This document shows, piece after piece, positions 58,128-64,000 of a stretch of DNA of 64,000 bases (positions are counted from its first letter, which is position 1; the number at the start of each line of letters is the position of its first letter). The DNA is from Streptacidiphilus sp. ASG 303 (GTDB taxonomy: Bacteria > Actinomycetota > Actinomycetes > Streptomycetales > Streptomycetaceae). The position numbers and the translations under genes were made by a program. The DNA is taken from positions 62,001-126,000 of the forward strand of contig NZ_JAJLRA010000015.1 of the NCBI RefSeq assembly GCF_020991365.1. The letters are read 5' to 3'. The notes under the pieces are model-generated. The model had not been told where the DNA came from and ran no database searches. It saw only the letters and a program-made list of their open reading frames with translations.

Positions 58128-58796
58128 TCACAGGGGCGGTCCGTGGAAGCAGGCGTGGACCTCCTGGTCCGTCGCGCTCTGCGAGACGACCAGCAGCTCG
58201 TCGCCCGGCCGCAGCCGGAAGTCCGGCCCCGGCACGGTCGGGCGCCCCTCCCGGACCACCGCCGCCACCACCGTCCCGCCGGGCAGCGCGACGTCGCCGA
58301 CGGTCCGCCCGGCCGCCCGCGACTGCGCCGAGAGGGTCGTCTCGATGACGCTGACCCCGGCCCGGCTGAGCCGCAGCAGGGCCACCGTGTCGGCGGCGCC
58401 GGCCGCCTCCTCGATGAGCGAGACCAGCGGCGTCGCCGCCGGGACGGCCACGTCGACGCCCCACCGGTGGTCGAACAGCCAGGTGTTCTCCCCGTCGTTG
58501 ACCCGCGCCACCACCCGCGGCACCGCGAACCGCCGCTTGGCCAGCAGGCAGACCACCAGGTTGTCCTCGTCGGCGCCGGTGGCCGCCACCGCCAGGTCGG
58601 CGGTGAGCGCGCCCGCCCCCTCCAGCACCGCCGGGTCGCAGGCGTCGCCGAGGACCAGCCGCGCGGGCAGGGAGCCCTCCAGCCCGGCGATCCGCTCCTC
58701 GTCGGCGTCGACGAGGACGACGGTGTTCCGCGCCCCTGCCAGGACCTGCGCCACCTGGACCCCGAGCCGGCCCGCGCCGGCGACCAGCACCCTCAT
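58128..58796 (-). CDS. TrkA/KtrA-type RCK protein
   Basis: A 222-residue cytosolic regulator. RCK_N (about 1-130) starts VLVAGAGRLGVQVAQVL with the NAD(H)/nucleotide-binding GxGxxG, then VLVDADEERI; TrkA_C (about 140-220) ends PDFRLRPGDELLVVSQS. Such subunits gate K+ channels or transporters. No KtrB/TrkH, Kup or RCK-dependent channel is adjacent. It is the last gene of an apparent operon CBS-BON, P-type ATPase, RCK, RCK. Start: ATG at 58796. Confidence 0.88.
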   Translation of the reverse strand: MRVLVAGAGRLGVQVAQVLAGARNTVVLVDADEERIAGLEGSLPARLVLGDACDPAVLEGAGALTADLAVAATGADEDNLVVCLLAKRRFAVPRVVARVNDGENTWLFDHRWGVDVAVPAATPLVSLIEEAAGAADTVALLRLSRAGVSVIETTLSAQSRAAGRTVGDVALPGGTVVAAVVREGRPTVPGPDFRLRPGDELLVVSQSATDQEVHACFHGPPL

Positions 58797-58831
58797 GGGC
58801 CCGGCCTCCCCGTGCGCCCGCCCCGCCCCGC

Positions 58832-59491
58832 TCACGTCCCCAGCTCCCGGTCCAGGAAGCCGCGCAGCCGCTCCAGGGCCGTCGCGGCGACCGCGAAGGT
58901 GACCAGGTCGCCGGGCTCGGCCACGGCGTCCCGCGAGGCCACCGCCGAACGGCCGCCCCGGGACACCTCCACCACCCGGATCTCCCCGTCGACCTCCAGC
59001 TCCGCCAGCCGCCGCCCGGCCAGCCACCCGGGCAGCCCCGACCGCACCAGCAGGGTCTCCCCGCCGCCGAAGCTGGCCTCCGGCTCCAGGTGCCGGTGGA
59101 GCAGCAGCCGGTGGAACTGCCGCACCGTCCAGTGCGTGCCGGCGACCACCGGGATGCCGAACTCCCGGTACAGGTCCGCGCGGGCCGGGTCGTGCGTGCG
59201 GGCCAGGACCAGCGGCACCCGGTACGTCTCCCGGGCCGTCCGCGCCGCGACCAGGTTGCCGCTGTCGCTGGTGGTCACCGCGGCGAACGCGTCCGCGTGC
59301 CCGATGCCCGCCTCCTCCAGCACCCGGCGGCTGAAGCCGCTCCCGGTGTGGAACCGGCCCGCCAGGTGCGCGGGCAGGGCCCGGCGCGCCCGCGGGTCGC
59401 GGTCGACGACCCGCACGTCGTGCCCGTCCGCGGCGAGCCGCACGGCCAGCTCCGAACCGACGTGCCCGCAGCCCATGACGACGATCCTCAC
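58832..59491 (-). CDS. TrkA/KtrA-type RCK protein
   Basis: A 219-residue protein with the same plan as its downstream neighbour: RCK_N beginning VRIVVMGCGHVGSELAVRL (about 1-135) and a TrkA_C-like end (about 140-215; WLAGRRLAELEVDG, AEPGDLVTFAV). The GTG start at 59491 overlaps the stop of the P-type ATPase gene by 4 nt, showing tight coupling to that pump. A pair of RCK proteins without a membrane partner suggests they act on a transporter elsewhere, or on the ATPase itself, which would be unusual. Confidence 0.88.
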   Translation of the reverse strand: MRIVVMGCGHVGSELAVRLAADGHDVRVVDRDPRARRALPAHLAGRFHTGSGFSRRVLEEAGIGHADAFAAVTTSDSGNLVAARTARETYRVPLVLARTHDPARADLYREFGIPVVAGTHWTVRQFHRLLLHRHLEPEASFGGGETLLVRSGLPGWLAGRRLAELEVDGEIRVVEVSRGGRSAVASRDAVAEPGDLVTFAVAATALERLRGFLDRELGT

Positions 59492-62400
59492 GTCCCGCCT
59501 CCGTCCGGCAGCCCCTTCTCCGGCAACTCCTTGTCGGGCAGCCCCTTCTCCGGCAACTCCTTGTCGGGCAGCCCCTTCTCCGGCAACTCCTTGTCGGGCA
59601 GCCCCTTCTCCGGCAGCCCCTTGTCGGGCAGTCCTCTCCCCGGCAGCCCCTTCCCCGGCAGCCCTCCGCCCGCCGCCCCCGCCCCACGTCCCGGGGCGCG
59701 GTGCTCCGCCCCGCGCCCCGGGACCGACCGCGCCGCCCGCCGCCGCACCGCCCACTTGCGGCCCTCCTCCGCCACCAGCAGCAGCACCCCGAACGCCACC
59801 AGCACCGCCCAGTCGCCGGCCGTCAGCGGCGCCGTGCCGAAGACCGCCTGCAGCGGCGGCCAGTAGCTGATCGCCGCCATGAGCGACACGCCCAGCAGGC
59901 CCGCCGCCACCACCTTCCGGTTGGCCAGCAGCCCCACCCGGAACACGCTCTGCCGGTCGGTGCGCACCGCCAGCGCGTTGAAGAACTGGCTGACCACGAT
60001 CGCCGCCTGCGACAGGGTGATCGCCGTCCGGTAGGCGGGCGTCTCCCGCGTGAAGTCCGCGTACGGGATGCCCGACGCGTGGATGTGCCAGAAGAACACC
60101 GTGCACACCCCGACCGACTGCACCGCCCCCAGGAAGAGGAACCGCCCCACCAGCGCCCGGGAGAAGAGCGGCTCGCGCGGGGAGCGCGGCGGCCGGTCCA
60201 TGACGTCCGGCTCGGGCGGCTCGGTGCCCAGCGCCAGCGCGGGCAGCACGTCCGACCCCAGGTCGATCGCGAGGACCTGCACCGCCGTGATCGGCACCAG
60301 CGGGAAGCCGGCGAACGTCGCCGCCAGGATCGGCGCCAGCTCCCCGATGTTGTGGCTGAACAGGTAGACCAGGAACCGCCGGATGTTCAGGTACACCGAG
60401 CGGCCCAGCCGCACCGCGGCGGCGATGGAGGCGAACGAGTCGTCCAGCAGCACCATCACCGCCGCCTCGCGGGCCACGTCGGTGCCCGACGCGCCCATCG
60501 CCACCCCGATGTCGGCGTGCTTCAGGGCGGGCGCGTCGTTGGCGCCGTCCCCGGTCACCGCCACCACCTCGCCGCGCCGCTGGAACGCCGCCACCACCCG
60601 CATCTTGTGCTCCGGGCTCACCCGGCACAGCAGCAGCTCGCCCGGCCGGGCCAGCAGGCCCTCCAGGGCCGCGTCGTCCAGGGCGTCCAGCCGCTCCCCG
60701 GTCGCCACCTGCGGGGGGCCGCCCCGCACGATGCCCACGCGGCGGGCGATCGCCTCGGCCGTCAGCGGGTGGTCGCCGGTGACCATGACGATGCGGATCC
60801 CGGCGCGCCGGCACGCCCGGACGGCCTCGGCGACCTCCGGCCGCGGCGGGTCCAGCATGCCGACCAGGCCCAGCAGCACCAGCCCCGACTCCGCCTCGGC
60901 CGCGCCGGCCGGGACGGCGGCGGCGTCCCGCCGCGCCACCGCCAGCACCCGCAGCCCCCGCGAGGCCAGCGCGGCGTCGGCGGCCGCCACCGCCGCGCGC
61001 CGCTCCGCCGTCAGCGGCACCGGCGGCCCGCCGCCCTCCCCGGCCACCGCGGCGCACCGGTCGAGCAGTTGCTGCGGCGCGCCCTTCGCGCACACCGCCA
61101 GGCCGCCGCCGGGCGTGCGGTGGACGGTGCTCATCAGCTTGCGGGCCGAGTCGAAGGGGAACTCCGCCACCCTCGGCAGCGCCCCCTCCTCCGCCGCCCG
61201 GTCCAGCCCGGCCTTCGCGGCCGCGACCAGCAGCGCCCCCTCGGTCGTGTCGCCCAGCACCCGCCACCCCTCCCGGCCGGCGGGCGGCACCAGGCGGGCG
61301 TTGCTGCACAGCGCCGCCGTCCGCAGCAGCTCCCGCACCGCCCCCGGCCCGGACACCGCGCCCTCGGGCGCGTAGCCCACGCCCGTCACCGGGTACTCGG
61401 CCCCGCCGCACCACACGGCCGACACGGTCATCTCCGCGCTGGTCAGCGTCCCCGTCTTGTCCGTGCACACCACGGTCGTCGACCCCAGCGCCTCCACCGC
61501 CAGCAGCCGCTTGACCAGGGCCTGCCGCCGGGCCATCCGCCGCACGCCGAACGCCAGCGACACCGACAGGGTCGCGGGGAGCCCCTCCGGCACCAGCGCC
61601 ACCATCACGCCCAGCGCGAAGACGAAGGCGGGCAGCAGCGGCTCCCCGGTCGGCACCCGCACCGCGAACAGCAGCGTCCCGATCAGCAGGGCCGCCACCG
61701 CCACCCGCCGGGCCATCACCCGCACCTGGCGCTGCAGCGGCGTCCGCGGCTGCGGCGCCTGCTCGGTCAGCGCGAAGATCCGCCCGAACTGCGTCGCCGC
61801 GCCCGTCGCGAAGACCACCGCCCGCGCCGAGCCCGCCGCCACCACCGTGCCCATGAAGACGCAGTTGCGGGAGCCCAGCAGCGGACCCGGCGACGGCTCC
61901 GCCGTCCGCCGCACCGCGGCCGACTCGCCGGTCAGCGCCGCGTTGCCCACCGCCGCCTCGTGCGCCTCCACCAGCCGGCAGTCGGCGGGCACCGCGTCGC
62001 CCGCCTCCAGCACCACCACGTCCCCCGGCACCAGGCCGCGGACCGGCAGCTCCCGCCGCTCGCCGCCGCGCAGCACCCGGCAGGCGTGCGGCACCATCGC
62101 CTGCAGGCTCTCCGCGGTGCGCTCCGCCGAGTACTCCTGGGCGAAGCCGATGGCGGCGTTCAGCACCACCACGCCCAGGATCGCCACCGCCAGCTGGAGC
62201 GTCCCCGGCTGCTGCGGCCGCTGGAGCGCGTACGCGAGGAAGGTGATCGCCGACGCCGTCAGCAGCATCACGGCGAACAGGTCGGTGAACTGCGCCGCGA
62301 AGCGCCGCCACACCGCCGGGCGGCGGGGCGGCGGCAGCTCGTTCGCGCCGCCGGACCGCAGGCGCGCCGCGGCCTCCTCCTCCGCCAGGCCGCGGGGCGA

Positions 62401-62598
62401 GGAGGCCAGCGCGGCGAACACCTCGCCCGCCGCCAGGTCCTGCACCGGCCGCCCCCGCCCCGGCCCGTCCTCCCGCCCCTCCGGCGCCGGCGGCTCCCCG
62501 GGCACGCGCGCCGGTCCGCCCGCACCCGGCGCGGGGCCGCCGCGGCCGCCGCCGCGGACGGCCCCGCCCCGGACCGGCACGTCGGCGGGCACGCCCAT
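59488..62598 (-). CDS. P-type cation-transporting ATPase with repeat tail
   Basis: A 1036-residue P2-type ATPase. TGES at 223-226, the TM4 motif PEGLP at 337-341, phosphorylation site DKTGTLT with D380, KGAPQ nucleotide block, TGDGANDAPALKHADIGVAMG, and about ten TM helices. PEGLP rather than PESLP separates it from the ATPase at 40984 and is seen in Na+/K+- and Ca2+-type pumps; the ion is not proven. The C-terminal 90 residues are mostly a decapeptide repeat (GLPDKELPEK) coded by a 30-bp DNA repeat. The gene lies 9 bp after a CBS-BON gene and overlaps an RCK gene, forming a four-gene operon. Confidence 0.9.
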   Translation of the reverse strand: MGVPADVPVRGGAVRGGGRGGPAPGAGGPARVPGEPPAPEGREDGPGRGRPVQDLAAGEVFAALASSPRGLAEEEAAARLRSGGANELPPPRRPAVWRRFAAQFTDLFAVMLLTASAITFLAYALQRPQQPGTLQLAVAILGVVVLNAAIGFAQEYSAERTAESLQAMVPHACRVLRGGERRELPVRGLVPGDVVVLEAGDAVPADCRLVEAHEAAVGNAALTGESAAVRRTAEPSPGPLLGSRNCVFMGTVVAAGSARAVVFATGAATQFGRIFALTEQAPQPRTPLQRQVRVMARRVAVAALLIGTLLFAVRVPTGEPLLPAFVFALGVMVALVPEGLPATLSVSLAFGVRRMARRQALVKRLLAVEALGSTTVVCTDKTGTLTSAEMTVSAVWCGGAEYPVTGVGYAPEGAVSGPGAVRELLRTAALCSNARLVPPAGREGWRVLGDTTEGALLVAAAKAGLDRAAEEGALPRVAEFPFDSARKLMSTVHRTPGGGLAVCAKGAPQQLLDRCAAVAGEGGGPPVPLTAERRAAVAAADAALASRGLRVLAVARRDAAAVPAGAAEAESGLVLLGLVGMLDPPRPEVAEAVRACRRAGIRIVMVTGDHPLTAEAIARRVGIVRGGPPQVATGERLDALDDAALEGLLARPGELLLCRVSPEHKMRVVAAFQRRGEVVAVTGDGANDAPALKHADIGVAMGASGTDVAREAAVMVLLDDSFASIAAAVRLGRSVYLNIRRFLVYLFSHNIGELAPILAATFAGFPLVPITAVQVLAIDLGSDVLPALALGTEPPEPDVMDRPPRSPREPLFSRALVGRFLFLGAVQSVGVCTVFFWHIHASGIPYADFTRETPAYRTAITLSQAAIVVSQFFNALAVRTDRQSVFRVGLLANRKVVAAGLLGVSLMAAISYWPPLQAVFGTAPLTAGDWAVLVAFGVLLLVAEEGRKWAVRRRAARSVPGRGAEHRAPGRGAGAAGGGLPGKGLPGRGLPDKGLPEKGLPDKELPEKGLPDKELPEKGLPDKELPEKGLPDGGGT
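59507..59670 (-). repeat. 30-bp tandem repeat in ATPase C-terminus
   Basis: Three perfect 30-bp units (59507-59536, 59537-59566, 59567-59596), a fourth with two changes (59597-59626), and a decayed fifth to about 59670. They encode GLPDKELPEK-type decapeptides, alternately charged, at the cytosolic end of the pump. Confidence 0.93.
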
Positions 62599-62607
62599 CG
62601 CGGCGGC

Positions 62608-63444
62608 TCAGACCGCCGTCAGGCGGTCGACCACGTCCACCACGCCGTCCACGTCCCGGACCTCCGCCAGCAGCCCGGGGATCAGCTCCCGCCCCACCTC
62701 GCCGCGGAGCGTCACCACCGCGTGGTCCACCGCCACGTCCACGCCCCCGGGCCCCACCGCCAGACCGTGCCCGGCGACCCTGGCCGCCGCCTCCCGGCGC
62801 AGCCCCCCGTCGTCCACCACCAGGCAGCGCAGCAGGTCGCCGCGGTGCACCATGCCGAGCAGCCGCCCCTGGTGGTCCGTCACCGGCAGCCGCTTGAGGC
62901 GCGACCGGGCCGCCGCCCGCGCCGCCTCCGCCACCGGGGTGTCGGGGTGCACGGCGACGGCCGGCGCGGTCATCAGCGCGCCCGCCGTCCCGGCGGCGGC
63001 CCTGCGCCGCAGCCGCCGCCCGCGCAGCGGGTGCAGCGGGCCCGCCGAGGGGCCGGCGCCCGCCGCCACCGCCAGCAGGTCCGACTCCGACACCACGCCC
63101 ACCACCCGGCCGCCCGCGTCCACCACGGTGACCGCGCCGAGGTTCCCGTGCGCCAGGGTGCGCGCCACCTCCAGGAACGGCGCGTCCTCGGGCACGCCCG
63201 GCACCGGCCGCCGCATGATGTCCCGGACCCGCAGCTCGCGGTGGACCGTCCCCGGCTCCGCCGGCCGCACCGGCGCCGCGGCCCGGCCGGGTGCCGTCGT
63301 GCCGCCCGCGGTCGCGGCCGCGTGCAGGTACTGCAGCAGCATGTCGCCGCCGGAGGCCCCCCGGGTGCCGAACCTGCCCCGCACCAGCCCCGGGGCGGTC
63401 CGGCGGGCCTCGGCCTCCGCGGCCCGGTGTTCGCGCTCACTCAT
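62608..63444 (-). CDS. CBS-pair protein with BON domain
   Basis: A 278-residue cytosolic protein. An extra N-terminal segment of about 70 residues (Arg/Ala/Glu-rich, with GGDMLLQYLHAAAT) precedes the CBS pair (about 72-130 and 155-210; RVRDIMRRPVPGV and GALMTAPAVAV). A BON-like C-terminus follows (VDVAVDHAVVTLRGEVGREL). Start: ATG at 63444 with GAGGAGG upstream. It heads the operon with the P-type ATPase and two RCK proteins, so adenine nucleotide sensing may set pump or K+ transport activity. Confidence 0.87.
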   Translation of the reverse strand: MSEREHRAAEAEARRTAPGLVRGRFGTRGASGGDMLLQYLHAAATAGGTTAPGRAAAPVRPAEPGTVHRELRVRDIMRRPVPGVPEDAPFLEVARTLAHGNLGAVTVVDAGGRVVGVVSESDLLAVAAGAGPSAGPLHPLRGRRLRRRAAAGTAGALMTAPAVAVHPDTPVAEAARAAARSRLKRLPVTDHQGRLLGMVHRGDLLRCLVVDDGGLRREAAARVAGHGLAVGPGGVDVAVDHAVVTLRGEVGRELIPGLLAEVRDVDGVVDVVDRLTAV

Positions 63445-63545
63445 CACACAGCCTCCTCGGGAGGACGCACGGCCCCCCGGAACCCCCCGCCCCACCAGCA
63501 TCCCCGCGGGCCGCCGCCGGGGGATGGGCCGGGCGTCCCCGGTCC

Positions 63546-63560
63546 GGGCCGTCCGGCCCT
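63546..63560 (+). promoter_or_regulatory. DosR-box-like element between divergent genes
   Basis: GGGCCGTCCGGCCCT, a dyad-symmetric relative of the GGGACC-N3-GGCCC element. It lies between the CBS-BON operon (102 bp upstream of its start) and the plus-strand gene at 63628 (68 bp). Confidence 0.33.
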
Positions 63561-63627
63561 ACCGGCGCGGCCGGGCCCCTCCCTAGCGTGGGAACGACGC
63601 ACGCCCCTGCCCGGCAGGAGGAGCGCA

Positions 63628-64000
63628 GTGACGGGCTTCCGGGATCTCCTGGCACGCTTCCGGCCGGCCGCGGCCCCCGGACCGGCCGCACCTGAGGCCG
63701 TCCGCGCCGACCGCGCCGCCGCCCGCGCGGCCGAACTCGCCGCACCCCTCGCCCTCCTCGCCCCCGCCCGCGCCGAGGCGGACCGCATCCGCCGGGAGGC
63801 CGCCCGCGAGGCGGACCGGCGCCGCCGGGCCGCCGCCGACGAGGCCGCCCGCACCGTCGCCCGCGCCCGCGCCGCCGCCTCCCGCGTCCGGGCGGACACC
63901 GCAGCCGCCGCCCGCGCGGCGGCCGCCGAAGAGGCCCGGCGCCTGCTGGCCGGGGCCGGGCAGCACGCGGAGGAGCTGCGGCGCCGCGCCGCCCGGCGCG
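63628..64000 (+). CDS. Coiled-coil protein, truncated by window end
   Basis: The GTG at 63628 follows AGGAGGAG, and the frame stays open to the end of the window (124 codons seen). The product starts TGFRDLLARFRPAAA and becomes a long Ala/Arg/Glu helix with many EADR, REAAREADRRRRAA and RARAAA units, giving a strongly predicted coiled coil. Such helices occur in V/A-type ATPase E/H-like subunits, DivIVA-like or stress-envelope proteins; the family cannot be told without the rest. It is divergent from the CBS-BON operon. Confidence 0.65.
   Translation, partial: MTGFRDLLARFRPAAAPGPAAPEAVRADRAAARAAELAAPLALLAPARAEADRIRREAAREADRRRRAAADEAARTVARARAAASRVRADTAAAARAAAAEEARRLLAGAGQHAEELRRRAARR

Overview
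The window looks like a stretch of a Streptomyces-type actinomycete chromosome. The DNA is visibly very G+C rich, codon third positions are almost all G or C, GTG and TTG starts are common, and many operon joints use 4-nt ATGA or GTGA overlaps. Family content also points to Streptomyces: a chaplin, SpoIIE/PP2C phosphatases, an isorenieratene-type carotenoid cluster, and several universal stress proteins. I saw no rRNA, tRNA, CRISPR array, insertion sequence, integrase or phage gene. About 59 gene-sized units were called. Two of these are translationally coupled mini-ORFs, one is probably frameshifted, and one runs off the right end.

Layout. 0.2-9 kb: small membrane proteins, a methyltransferase, a PAS-GAF-SpoIIE-HATPase sensor phosphatase, and an ion-channel block (ClC, K+ channel, SHOCT, DUF6325). 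9-22.7 kb: a large membrane protein, aldose 1-epimerase, DUF2252, a CMD-like protein, a secreted CAP protein, a second SpoIIE phosphatase, a DHA2 exporter, a chaplin, DUF2267, then archease next to RtcB (RNA ligation/repair), SRPBCC and DUF6891. 22.9-26.2 kb: a compact module of a coupled mini-ORF, a PAS/GAF/SpoIIE phosphatase, a CarH-like B12-binding protein without a DNA-binding domain, and a STAS anti-sigma antagonist. 26.4-35.1 kb: carotenoid genes in two convergent arms, crtI-crtU on the plus strand, and crtY, GNAT and methyltransferase-crtB-Rieske on the minus strand. A lipoprotein gene lies between the arms, and no GGPP synthase gene (crtE) is present. 35.4-64 kb: a stress/dormancy-type island with three CBS-BON proteins, an Rv1733c-like protein, five universal stress proteins, two P-type ATPases, DoxX, an HPF-like hibernation protein joined in frame to an HTH-PNPOx protein, a Na+/H+ antiporter, PPDK, PPK2, VOC, an MFS exporter, Hsp20, and two RCK/TrkA proteins.

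How the parts may fit. The right half matches, family by family, much of the mycobacterial DosR dormancy regulon. A recurring element related to GGGACC-N3-GGCCC lies upstream of many of these genes, so one unseen regulator may control the island. On the left, the phosphatase / B12 photosensor-like / STAS module sits directly upstream of crtI-crtU. That arrangement suggests a B12-sensing partner switch feeding a sigma factor that drives carotenoid synthesis. This is inference from sequence motifs and position and has not been shown.
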